The position numbers were made by a program, and so were the translations under genes. DNA of 64,000 bases from assembly GCF_003097655.1 (NCBI RefSeq), contig NZ_QCZH01000008.1, forward strand, positions 1 through 64,000. The letters run 5' to 3'. Below are positions 33,443 through 42,509 of this stretch, one piece after another. Within the stretch, counting starts at the first letter, position 1; every line of letters begins with the position of its first letter. This DNA comes from Flavobacterium laiguense (GTDB lineage: Bacteria; Bacteroidota; Bacteroidia; Flavobacteriales; Flavobacteriaceae). The notes beneath the pieces were generated by a model. It saw nothing but the letters and a program-made list of their open reading frames with translations, was not told the DNA's origin and did not search any database.

Positions 33443-33819
33443 TGACAATGCTACTAAAAGATTTTTATACAATATCTTCATTAGAAAACACAGCCGATTC
33501 TAAATATTTGGCAACCATTTTAATCAATGAAGAGCACGAAGTTTTTAAAGGACATTTTCCAGGTAACCCAATAATGCCGGGGGTTTGTATGATGCAAATT
33601 ATAAAAGAGCTTACAGAACAAATCACTGAAAGTCCTTTGTTTATGCAATCCTTGTCAAACGTTAAGTTTATGGCGTTAATCAATCCTTTTAATACGCCTG
33701 AGTTGCGTTTGGAATTGGATGTTGCCACTATAGAGGATAACTTGGTGAAAGTAAAAAACATCACTTGTTTTAATGAAACGGTGGCCTTAAAATTGAGCTG
33801 TGTTTATAAAAAAGTATAA
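33442..33819 (+). CDS. Hotdog-fold 3-hydroxyacyl-ACP dehydratase (FabZ/ApeI-like)
   Basis: This 125-residue hotdog protein has KGHFPGNPIMPGVCMMQIIKE, with the catalytic His at H38. The usual Glu/Asp on the following helix is Q52 by simple alignment. It should dehydrate 3-hydroxyacyl-ACP to the trans-enoyl form, giving polyene double bonds. It is the third dehydratase-like gene of the cluster, and the only one with the GHFPG loop. The start overlaps the preceding stop (TAATG). Confidence 0.8.
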   Translation: MTMLLKDFYTISSLENTADSKYLATILINEEHEVFKGHFPGNPIMPGVCMMQIIKELTEQITESPLFMQSLSNVKFMALINPFNTPELRLELDVATIEDNLVKVKNITCFNETVALKLSCVYKKV

Positions 33820-33853
33820 TTTAAGGTACTTGTAATTTTTAATTTATTTTGTA

Positions 33854-34339
33854 ATGAAAATACTTTTTTCACTCTTTCTTTTTGCATCCATTTTTTTTAC
33901 TGTTTCTGTTGCCGAAATAAGGAAATTATATACCACGGCTACCAGTTCTGAAAGTAATGCCAAGGAGTTTGCGGTGAAGCTGAAGGATGTCACCAAAGAA
34001 GATAATAAAACGCTAGTGGCGTACAAGGGGGCTTCTTTGACAATTATTTCAAAGCTGGAAAAGAAAGTTTCGGATAAGTCCAAGAAATTCAAAGAAGGGT
34101 CCAGCTTAATTGAATATGCAGTGGCTAATGATCCCAATGCTATAGAAATACGGATGATTCGATTGAGTGTTCAAGAAAATGTTCCTAAAATTGTAAATTA
34201 TAGGGGAAATAAAAAAGAAGATAAAAAGTTTTTGTTAGACCACTATAATGAACAAACGGGAGCATTAAAAACATATATTGGTGATTTTATAAAACAATCG
34301 AAAAGTTTTACGGCAACCGAAAAACAAGTATTAAAATAG
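33854..34339 (+). CDS. Secreted or periplasmic protein of unknown function
   Basis: This 161-residue protein has a hydrophobic N-terminus (MKILFSLFLFASIFFTVSVA), a probable signal peptide. The mature part is Lys- and Glu-rich and helical (SESNAKEFAVKLKDVTKEDNKTLVAYKGASLTIISKLEKK). I recognise no family for certain. The pattern AYKGA and NPNAIEIRMIRLSVQENVP is compatible with a small tetratricopeptide-like helical protein. It lies 35 bases after a dehydratase and 17 before the glycosyltransferase. Confidence 0.6.
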   Translation: MKILFSLFLFASIFFTVSVAEIRKLYTTATSSESNAKEFAVKLKDVTKEDNKTLVAYKGASLTIISKLEKKVSDKSKKFKEGSSLIEYAVANDPNAIEIRMIRLSVQENVPKIVNYRGNKKEDKKFLLDHYNEQTGALKTYIGDFIKQSKSFTATEKQVLK

Positions 34340-34355
34340 TTAAAGTATAAATAGG

Positions 34356-35537
34356 ATGAATACTCATTTTCCTGAGGCAGAACGGATCAATCAACTTAAA
34401 GTTTGTATTATTGTGCCCACGTACAATAATCACAAAACCTTGAAACGTGTTCTAGATTCGGTTTTGCAGTATACTTCAAATATTATTGTGGTTAATGATG
34501 GCTCTACAGACACAACGGGACAAATTCTTGAAAGTTATTCCCATTTAGTTCAAATTCATCATCCTAAAAATGCTGGGAAAGGAATTGCATTGCGAAATGG
34601 GTTTAAAAAAGCATTAGAATTAAATTATAATTATGCGATAACAATAGATTCCGATGGGCAACATTTTGCTTCGGATATTCCTGATTTTATTTCGATTTTA
34701 GAAAAGGAAGGCGATGTTCTTTTGATCGGGAGCCGAAACATGACGCAGGAAAATGTCCCTAAAAAAAGTAGTTTCGGGAATAAGTTTTCTAATTTTTGGT
34801 TTTGGTTTGAAACAGGTCATAAATTAGAGGATACACAATCAGGCTATAGATTATATCCTTTGCAAAAAATTCCCGTTCGTTATTTTACCAATAAATTTGA
34901 GTTTGAAATTGAAGTTATTGTTCGATCGGCATGGAAAAACATTGCTGTAAAAAATATTCCTATTCAAGTTTTGTATGACCCAACCGAACGTGTGTCTCAT
35001 TTTCGTCCTTTCAAAGATTTTACAAGAATTAGTGTTTTGAACACGGTACTGGTTTGTATTTCATTATTTTATATAAAGCCCCGTGACTTTTTTCGAAAAT
35101 TAAAAAAAAAAGGACTTAAGAAGTTTTTGCTAGAAAATGTTTTAGAAAGTAATGATTCAAATGCCCGAAAAGCAGCTTCAATTGCTTTAGGGGTTTTTAT
35201 TGGAATTTCTCCGTTTTGGGGTTTTCAAACTGTCTTAGTTATTGCTTTAGCGGTTTTGTTGAAGTTGAATAAAGCCATTGCGTTTGCTTTTTCGAATGTT
35301 AGTTTTCCTCCTTTGATTCCGTTTGTTATTTATGGATCGCTAAAAATAGGCAGCTATTTCATTACGAGTGATAAACCATTAATTTTGAATATGGATATGA
35401 CTTTGGTGGATATTCAAAAAAACATTACCCAGTATCTAGTCGGAAGTTTTATTTTGGCTACGGTTATGGCCATCCTTTTTGGGGTTACGAGTTATTTACT
35501 TTTAACTTTTGTGAATAATTTAAAACATAAAAAATAG
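34356..35537 (+). CDS. Family 2 glycosyltransferase fused to DUF2062
   Basis: This 393-residue protein has a GT2 domain (about 14-240) with CIIVPTYNNHKTLKRVLDS, VVNDGSTD and the metal motif D98-S-D100 in TIDSDGQH. A C-terminal membrane part (about 265-385) with ASIALGVFIGISPFWGFQT is typical of DUF2062. It resembles polyprenyl-phosphate sugar transferases. Aryl polyene clusters often include such a gene, but flexirubins are not known to me as glycosides; it may prepare a lipid acceptor. It lies four bases before the MMPL gene. Confidence 0.85.
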   Translation: MNTHFPEAERINQLKVCIIVPTYNNHKTLKRVLDSVLQYTSNIIVVNDGSTDTTGQILESYSHLVQIHHPKNAGKGIALRNGFKKALELNYNYAITIDSDGQHFASDIPDFISILEKEGDVLLIGSRNMTQENVPKKSSFGNKFSNFWFWFETGHKLEDTQSGYRLYPLQKIPVRYFTNKFEFEIEVIVRSAWKNIAVKNIPIQVLYDPTERVSHFRPFKDFTRISVLNTVLVCISLFYIKPRDFFRKLKKKGLKKFLLENVLESNDSNARKAASIALGVFIGISPFWGFQTVLVIALAVLLKLNKAIAFAFSNVSFPPLIPFVIYGSLKIGSYFITSDKPLILNMDMTLVDIQKNITQYLVGSFILATVMAILFGVTSYLLLTFVNNLKHKK

Positions 35538-35541
35538 CAGC

Positions 35542-38500
35542 ATGCGCAATAGTTTATTTCATTTATATACATTCTGTAATAAGAATAAATTGCTGTCTAC
35601 AGGAATCGCGATAGCTGTATTTTTGCTTTTAGGATTTTTCGCTACCCGTATTTCATTTCAAGAAAATATAAACCAATTAATTCCTTCTAATGATCAATCT
35701 GGAATAACTTCAAAAGTATTGGAACAGGTTAATTTTGCCGATAAAATTACCATTATTGTTTCCAGTAAACAGGATGGATCGCCAGATGATTTAACGGAGT
35801 ATGCCAATGCCTTTATTGACAGTTTAGAAACTAATTGTACGCCATTTGTAGCGAAAATTCAGGGAAAAATTGAAGATAAAAACATACAGGAAACCATTGG
35901 GTTTGTGTATGCTAATTTGCCTCTTTTTTTAGATCAAAAGGATTATATTGTCATTCAGAATAAGTTGCAAAAGGATAGTGTCGCAGCAAGTATCGCAGCA
36001 GATTATAAATCATTAATTTCCCCAACCGGAATAATTTCTAAAGATTTTATTCTTCAAGATCCATTAGGGATTTCATTTATCGCCTTAAAAAAACTGCAAC
36101 AACTTAGCGTGGGAGATGATTTCGAATTACAAAACGGATTTGTTTTAACCAAAGACAAGAAGAATTTATTGCTTTTTGTCACGCCAAAATTAGCTACCAA
36201 TGAAACCGATAAAAACACTTTGTTTATAAAGAATTTAGAGAAAATCAGAAATAATTTAAATCTAAAATTCAAAGGCAAGGTGGGAATGACTTATTTTGGA
36301 GCCACTCCGGTTGCTGTTGCCAATGCCACCCAGATTAAAGCTGATGTGCAAAAGACCTCAATTTTTGCGGGGTTAACTTTAATTTTGATTCTTGCTTTTT
36401 TCTATAGAAGTATAACAACTCCAATCATTATTTTTATTCCATCTCTACTTGGAGCGCTTTTTGCTTTGGCTGTTTTATATTTTTTCAAAGGGACTATTTC
36501 TGCAATTTCTTTGGGGATAAGTTCCATTTTATTAGGTGAAACAACGGATTATTCCATTTATGTTTTAACGCATTTACGGAATAATAAGAATGTAAAGCTA
36601 CTTTATAAAGACATTACCAAACCGCTATTACTTTGTGGAGTGACAACTTCTATTTCTTTTTTGTGTTTGTTTTTTATTAAATCGGAAGCTTTGCAGGATT
36701 TAGGGATTTTTGCAGCTTTGAGCGTGGTTTCAACGTCTGTGTTTTCTATAGTGTTAATTCCGCTTTTGTATAAAACGAATACGAAACTATTTGTTCCCAA
36801 AAGTAATGTGATTGACAAGCTAGGGGAGTATTCCTATCATAAAAATAAATTTTTGATAGCTTCGATAGCAGTTCTTTTGATAGTCTCTCTTTTTACGTAC
36901 TCTAAGGTGACTTTCAATAATGATCTTTCGGCTTTAAATTTTATGAGCCCAGAGTTGAAAACGGCAGAGAAAAAGTTGGAAGATATTGCTGATTTTTCGT
37001 CTAAATCCATTTATTTGGCAACATATGGCAAGAGCTATGATGAAGTTGTAGCCAATAATAATGCACTTTTTAATGCTTTGGAAAAAAATAAAAATTCGAA
37101 AGAAATATTGAATTTCAGCTCTATTGGTGGAATAGTTTTTTCTTCGGATGTTCAAAAACAAAAAATACAGGAATGGAATACTTTTTGGACTTCTCAAAAA
37201 AAATCAACCCTTACTGGTGCATTAATTGATGAAGGGAATAAATTTGGATTTAAAGCCACTACTTTTTCGGGATTTCATGAACTTTTAAACAAACAATTCA
37301 CTCCAATACCTATTGAAGAATATCTAAAAGTAAAATCCTTTTTTCTAGACGAATTTGTCTCTCAAAAAAATGGATTTTATACTATTTCCACTTTGGTAAA
37401 AGTGCCAAAAGCCAAACGAGATATCTTTGTCAATAAAATAAAGAAGCAACCCAATTTAGTGGTTATTGACAGGCAACAAACCAATGAGACTTTCCTTGGC
37501 GCGCTGAAAACTAATTTTGAAGACCTTGTTAATTATTCCTTTATAGCCATATTTTTGGTTCTTTTATTGGCTTTTAGAAAAATAGAATTGGTCATTGTGA
37601 GTATTATACCAATAATGATTAGTTGGATTTTTACCACAGGATTAATGGGTATGTTTGGGTTACAATTTAATGTTGTGAATATCATTGTTTGCACCTTAAT
37701 TTTTGGAATAGGAGTAGACTATAGCATTTTTATGACTTCAGCTTTACAAAAGGAACATACTTTTGGTAAAAGTGAATTACCCAGTTATCGAACCTCCATT
37801 TTACTATCTGTGGCTACCACAATTTTAGGAATAGGAGTGCTTATTTTTGCCAAGCATCCCGCTTTAAAATCCATATCATTAATTGCAATTATTGGAATAT
37901 TCTCGGCATTGATGATTACCTTTATTTTGCAACCCTTAGTCTTTCATTTTTTTGTTACCAATAGAGTGAAAAAAGGAAAATCACCTTATGAAATTAAACG
38001 TTTAATTCATTCTTCTTTGTCTTTTGCCTATTTTGGTTTGGGTGGTTTTATTTTATCTGTATTTGGAAATATCATGATGAAAATTTTACCCTTTTCGAAA
38101 AAAAGTAAACTGATGGGCTTCCATTATTTATTGTCAAAATTCATGGGTTCTGTGTTTTTGACTTATCCATCAAATAGGCGAACAATCATTAATAAACCAA
38201 ATGAAGACTTTAAAAAACCAGCAGTAATCATTGCAAATCATTCTTCATTTTTGGATATTTTGGCAATAGGTATGTTAAGCCCCAAAATTATATTTTTGGT
38301 AAGTGATTGGGTTTATAATTCTCCTGTTTTTGGTATTGGAGTTCGTATGGTTGGTTTTTATCCTGTTTCGAGTGGGATGGATAATGGGGTAGAGCATTTG
38401 CGTTCAAAAGTAGAACAAGGTTTTTCAATTATGGTTTTTCCTGAGGGAAGCCGTTCAGAGGATAATACGATAAAACGTTTTCATAAAGGCGCTTTTTATT

Positions 38501-39228
38501 TGGCGGAGCAATTCAATTTGGATATTATTCCTGTAGTTATTCATGGTTATTCAGAGGTTTTGCCCAAAGGGGATTTTTTAATCAATGGCGGAACGACTAC
38601 TGTTGAAATTTTAGACAGAATTCAACCCAATGATTCTACTTTTGGGAAAGAGTATGGGGAAAGAACTAAGAAATTGAGTTCGTTTTTTAAATTGCATCAT
38701 AAAAAAATGCGTCAAGATTTAGAAGGGCCAAACTATTTCAAAAAAATGATTCTCAATAGTTTCGATTTTAAAGAAAGGGAGGTGGTTCAAGCAGTGAAAG
38801 CAGATTTGAATACAAATCTAGAATTATATTATCAGTTAAATAAGTGTATTGATTCTAAAGCTAGAATAGCGCATATATCCAATGATTATGGGCAATTGGA
38901 TGTATTGCTTTCGCTTCAGGAACCACAAAGAAAAATAGATTCTTTTATTGCTGACGAATGGAATAAGGCTGTTGCCAAAACGAATTATATCTTAAAGAAA
39001 AGAAATATTCATTATGTTGAAAATGAATTAGAATTGAATCAAAAGAAGTACAATGTTGTTTTGTTCTCAGATAAAAATGACCTAGACAATTTGGAAGGAA
39101 TCTGTAATTTGGCCGAAAAGGTTATTTTATTAAATGCAGAAAATTTAAAGGAGAGTATATTGAATTTTGGTTTTGAAGTTGATATTGAAATCGATAATTT
39201 AATTACATTTAAGAAAAAGGTATCATGA
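35542..39228 (+). CDS. MMPL/RND-family exporter fused to a PlsC-type acyltransferase
   Basis: This 1228-residue protein joins two activities. Residues about 1-830 form an MMPL/RND exporter with two sets of transmembrane helices and two periplasmic domains. After a linker, residues about 870-1070 form a PlsC-like acyltransferase with NHSSFLD (H near 900) and FPEGSRSED (about 966-974). The end (about 1080-1228) is of unclear fold. The fusion suggests that acyl transfer is coupled to export of the pigment or its lipid ester. It overlaps the next gene by four bases (ATGA). Confidence 0.88.
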   Translation: MRNSLFHLYTFCNKNKLLSTGIAIAVFLLLGFFATRISFQENINQLIPSNDQSGITSKVLEQVNFADKITIIVSSKQDGSPDDLTEYANAFIDSLETNCTPFVAKIQGKIEDKNIQETIGFVYANLPLFLDQKDYIVIQNKLQKDSVAASIAADYKSLISPTGIISKDFILQDPLGISFIALKKLQQLSVGDDFELQNGFVLTKDKKNLLLFVTPKLATNETDKNTLFIKNLEKIRNNLNLKFKGKVGMTYFGATPVAVANATQIKADVQKTSIFAGLTLILILAFFYRSITTPIIIFIPSLLGALFALAVLYFFKGTISAISLGISSILLGETTDYSIYVLTHLRNNKNVKLLYKDITKPLLLCGVTTSISFLCLFFIKSEALQDLGIFAALSVVSTSVFSIVLIPLLYKTNTKLFVPKSNVIDKLGEYSYHKNKFLIASIAVLLIVSLFTYSKVTFNNDLSALNFMSPELKTAEKKLEDIADFSSKSIYLATYGKSYDEVVANNNALFNALEKNKNSKEILNFSSIGGIVFSSDVQKQKIQEWNTFWTSQKKSTLTGALIDEGNKFGFKATTFSGFHELLNKQFTPIPIEEYLKVKSFFLDEFVSQKNGFYTISTLVKVPKAKRDIFVNKIKKQPNLVVIDRQQTNETFLGALKTNFEDLVNYSFIAIFLVLLLAFRKIELVIVSIIPIMISWIFTTGLMGMFGLQFNVVNIIVCTLIFGIGVDYSIFMTSALQKEHTFGKSELPSYRTSILLSVATTILGIGVLIFAKHPALKSISLIAIIGIFSALMITFILQPLVFHFFVTNRVKKGKSPYEIKRLIHSSLSFAYFGLGGFILSVFGNIMMKILPFSKKSKLMGFHYLLSKFMGSVFLTYPSNRRTIINKPNEDFKKPAVIIANHSSFLDILAIGMLSPKIIFLVSDWVYNSPVFGIGVRMVGFYPVSSGMDNGVEHLRSKVEQGFSIMVFPEGSRSEDNTIKRFHKGAFYLAEQFNLDIIPVVIHGYSEVLPKGDFLINGGTTTVEILDRIQPNDSTFGKEYGERTKKLSSFFKLHHKKMRQDLEGPNYFKKMILNSFDFKEREVVQAVKADLNTNLELYYQLNKCIDSKARIAHISNDYGQLDVLLSLQEPQRKIDSFIADEWNKAVAKTNYILKKRNIHYVENELELNQKKYNVVLFSDKNDLDNLEGICNLAEKVILLNAENLKESILNFGFEVDIEIDNLITFKKKVS

Positions 39229-40742
39229 AAGAGCATTATGATGTAGTTATAATTGGAAGTGGATTGGGCGGATTGGTGTCTGCTATTATATTGGCAAAAG
39301 AAGGGTATAGTGTTTGTGTACTCGAAAAAAACAATCAGTTTGGTGGTAATTTGCAAACTTTTGTACGGGATAAAACTATTTTTGACACCGGGATTCATTA
39401 TATAGGAGGACTAAGTGAAGGTCAAAATTTGTATAAATATTTTAAGTATTTAGGCATAATGGATGACTTGAAACTTAAAAAAATGGATGAAGATGGTTTT
39501 GATATCGTTTCTTTTGAAGATCAAGATCAAGAGTTTCCACACGCCCAAGGTTATGCTAATTTTGTTAATCAATTGGAGAAAAGTTTTCCTGAAGAAGGGG
39601 CTACGATTCAAAAATATTGTGATGATATTATTGCTACTTGTGATTTTTTTCCTTTGTATAATTTAAAAACAGAAGGGCAATATGACCATGCTATTTTGTC
39701 TATTAATGCAAAACAATATATTGATGAGTTAACGGAGAATAAAAAATTAAGGGCCGTTCTTGCGGGTACTAATTTTCTGTATGCCGGAATTGCTGACAAA
39801 TCTCCTTTTTATGTTCATGCACTATCTGTAAATTCGTATATTCAAAGTGCTTGGCGTTGTGTTAATGGAGGGAGTCAAATCACAAAACAACTGATAAAGC
39901 AACTCAAAATTAACGGAGGTGAAGTATATAAATACAAAGAAGTAATTCAATTAGTTGTTGAGAACAATGCCGTTACTACTGCCAAAATGAAAGATGGCAC
40001 TACTGTCACCAGTCAATACTTTATTTCTAATGTTGATCCCAAAGCCACACTTAAAATGGCTGGAGAAAATAACTTTAGGAAAGCATTTGTCAATAGAATT
40101 TCGAGTTTAGAGGGAGGGGTTTCTGCTTTTAGTTTGTATATTGTTTTTAAACCGGAATCATTTAAATACTTAAACCGGAATTATTACCATTTTAAGGATA
40201 GTAATGAAGTTTGGACAGCGCACGATTATACTGAGGAAACTTGGCCAAAAGCTTTTATGGCTTCTATGAATGCCTCCAAAAAAGAGGATGGCTGGGCAGA
40301 GGGAATGACTTTTATTACCTACATGAAATTTGCTGATTTAAAACCATGGGAGCAAACCTTTAATACTACGGCCGAAAAAGAGGATAGAGGAGAAAGCTAT
40401 GAGGCCTTCAAAATCCGAAAATCGAATCGTTTTCTGGAAGAGATTGAACTCAAATTTCCAGGGATTAAGGATTGTATCAAGTCTATTTATTCATCAACAC
40501 CACTTTCTTATAGAGATTATATTGGTGGACATAACGGAAATATGTATGGCTATGAAAAGGATTCTAATAACCCTATGAAAACATTTATTGCCTCCAAAAC
40601 AAAGCTTGATAATCTATTGCTTACTGGGCAGAGTATTAATATGCATGGTGTTCTTGGAGTGACTATTGGTGCTGTGGTTACTTGTTCTGAGATTGTTGGG
40701 AAAGATTACTTGGTAGGGAAAATTAATCAAACTTCAGTTTAA
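39225..40742 (+). CDS. CrtI-like FAD-dependent oxidoreductase 2
   Basis: This 505-residue flavoprotein is of the phytoene desaturase superfamily. The motif GSGLGGLVSAIILAKEGYSV starts at residue 10 and is followed by VLEKNNQFGGNLQTF. The C-terminal block NMHGVLGVTIGAVVTCSEI fits the CrtI ending. It is coupled to the MMPL gene by a four-base overlap. Like its homologue at 16142 it probably acts on the polyene or resorcinol part; no carotenoid genes are present. Confidence 0.85.
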   Translation: MKEHYDVVIIGSGLGGLVSAIILAKEGYSVCVLEKNNQFGGNLQTFVRDKTIFDTGIHYIGGLSEGQNLYKYFKYLGIMDDLKLKKMDEDGFDIVSFEDQDQEFPHAQGYANFVNQLEKSFPEEGATIQKYCDDIIATCDFFPLYNLKTEGQYDHAILSINAKQYIDELTENKKLRAVLAGTNFLYAGIADKSPFYVHALSVNSYIQSAWRCVNGGSQITKQLIKQLKINGGEVYKYKEVIQLVVENNAVTTAKMKDGTTVTSQYFISNVDPKATLKMAGENNFRKAFVNRISSLEGGVSAFSLYIVFKPESFKYLNRNYYHFKDSNEVWTAHDYTEETWPKAFMASMNASKKEDGWAEGMTFITYMKFADLKPWEQTFNTTAEKEDRGESYEAFKIRKSNRFLEEIELKFPGIKDCIKSIYSSTPLSYRDYIGGHNGNMYGYEKDSNNPMKTFIASKTKLDNLLLTGQSINMHGVLGVTIGAVVTCSEIVGKDYLVGKINQTSV

Positions 40743-40757
40743 TAGATTATTCTTGAT

Positions 40758-42509
40758 ATGGAAAACAGAATTCGATATGCTTTTTTAGTTGCATTTATTT
40801 TTTTATTAGCTTCTTGTGGCACATCCAATTCTATGCGACATCAACCTGAATTAACGGGGTATAATGATGTTGTTCCGCCAGTTAAAAAACATAGCAATAC
40901 CTCTTTTTCTATGGGCAATAATTTTTTGTTTAAAAACAAACAAAATCTTTGGGAACTCTATGTTGAAGGGGATCCGCTAGAAAGAGGTCTGGTAATGGGA
41001 AGCTTGACGGATTCATTGATATTGAAGCAAAATCGATTGTTTTTCTCTAAAATTAAAGAAATAGTACCTTCAAAATTCAAACAACGGATGCTGAGGAATT
41101 TTCTAAAATGGTATAATCGAAAATTATATCTCAATGTACCCGAGGAATACCAAACCGAAATTTATGGGGTTTCTAAAAATAGCAACCCGGAATACGACTA
41201 TCTTGCTTCTTCCTATCAGAGAAGTTTGTATTTGCATGCAGCACACGATATTGGACATGTTTTGCAAGATTTTAAATTTGCAGGTTGTTCCTCTTTTGCC
41301 GCATGGGGTGATAAAACTGAAGATGGATCCTTGATTTTGGGACGTAATTTAGATTTTTATGCTGGGGATGATTTTGCCCAAGATAAATTAGTGTCTTTTG
41401 TCAATCCAAAAAAAGGTCATCCGTTTATGATGGTCACTTGGCCTGGAATGATAGGTGTTCTTTCGGGAATGAATATCGAAGGTTTAACGGTAACCATAAA
41501 TTCTGCAAAATCTAAAATCCCTTTGATCGCTAAAACACCGATCTCTATTTTGACTAGAGAAATTCTGCAATACGCCAAGAATATTGAAGAAGCCATTGTT
41601 ATTGCAAAAAAAAGAAAAGTATTTGTATCGGAATCTATCATGGTGGGAAGTGCCTATGATAAAAAAGCAATTTTAATTGAGGTATCCCCTGATACTATGG
41701 GGATTTATGATGTTCCAAACAGCAATCAATTGATTTGTACCAACCATTTTCAAAGCAATAGTTTAAAAAATGCTGACCGTAATCTAGATCAAATAGTCAA
41801 CAGCCATTCCAAATACCGATACGATAGAATGACGCAGCTTTTAGCCGAAAATAAAAAAATCACCCCACAAGTTGCAGTAAATATTCTTAGAAATACGGAA
41901 GGGTTTAATAATTTACCTTTGGGTTACGGGAATGAAAAGGCCATAAATTATTTATTGGCACACCATGGAGTTGTTTTTAAACCCGATCAATTATTAGTTT
42001 GGGTATCGGCGAATCCTTATCAATTGGGTGAGTTTGTCTGTTATGATCTGAATACCATTTTTAAAAACAGAAAATGTAACGACACGATCGTTTCTTCCGA
42101 AAAAAATACTGTTTCCCTAGGGGAATCAGGAATGCCTTTCCCAAATAAAATAGAAGAAAATTTATTCATGGGCGTTTCTTTGGAAGATGAAAAAAGAAAT
42201 ATTCCAAAAGACCCTTTTCTAGAAACGACTGTCTATAAAAACTATGAATTGTTCCGTTTAGAAGACCGAAAAATGGACGCTTTTTTAAAAAACAAAAAAG
42301 GTTTACCGGTAAATTTTATCGAATTTTATCAATCTTTAAATCCTGATTATTGGGTTGTTTATTATAAAGCAGGATTGTACTTTTATCAAAACAAAAAATT
42401 TGTTTTGGCCAAGGAACAATTTGAAAAAGCATTGACCAAAGAAATTGGCACGCTTACTGAAAGAGAAGTGGTTAGTCACTATTTAAAGAAAATTAAAAGA
42501 AAACTGTAA
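40758..42509 (+). CDS. C45-type Ntn-hydrolase acyltransferase lipoprotein
   Basis: This 583-residue protein has a lipoprotein signal (FIFLLASCGTSN) and a domain of the acyl-CoA:6-aminopenicillanate acyltransferase (peptidase C45) family. The nucleophile is probably C177 in FAGCSSFAAWGDKTEDGSLILGRNLDF, a pattern that would become the N-terminal Cys after self-cleavage. The C-terminal part (about 500-583) is helical with TPR-like spacing. Located in the periplasm, it could form or cleave an amide or ester bond of the pigment. It overlaps the ligase gene by one base. Confidence 0.8.
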   Translation: MENRIRYAFLVAFIFLLASCGTSNSMRHQPELTGYNDVVPPVKKHSNTSFSMGNNFLFKNKQNLWELYVEGDPLERGLVMGSLTDSLILKQNRLFFSKIKEIVPSKFKQRMLRNFLKWYNRKLYLNVPEEYQTEIYGVSKNSNPEYDYLASSYQRSLYLHAAHDIGHVLQDFKFAGCSSFAAWGDKTEDGSLILGRNLDFYAGDDFAQDKLVSFVNPKKGHPFMMVTWPGMIGVLSGMNIEGLTVTINSAKSKIPLIAKTPISILTREILQYAKNIEEAIVIAKKRKVFVSESIMVGSAYDKKAILIEVSPDTMGIYDVPNSNQLICTNHFQSNSLKNADRNLDQIVNSHSKYRYDRMTQLLAENKKITPQVAVNILRNTEGFNNLPLGYGNEKAINYLLAHHGVVFKPDQLLVWVSANPYQLGEFVCYDLNTIFKNRKCNDTIVSSEKNTVSLGESGMPFPNKIEENLFMGVSLEDEKRNIPKDPFLETTVYKNYELFRLEDRKMDAFLKNKKGLPVNFIEFYQSLNPDYWVVYYKAGLYFYQNKKFVLAKEQFEKALTKEIGTLTEREVVSHYLKKIKRKL

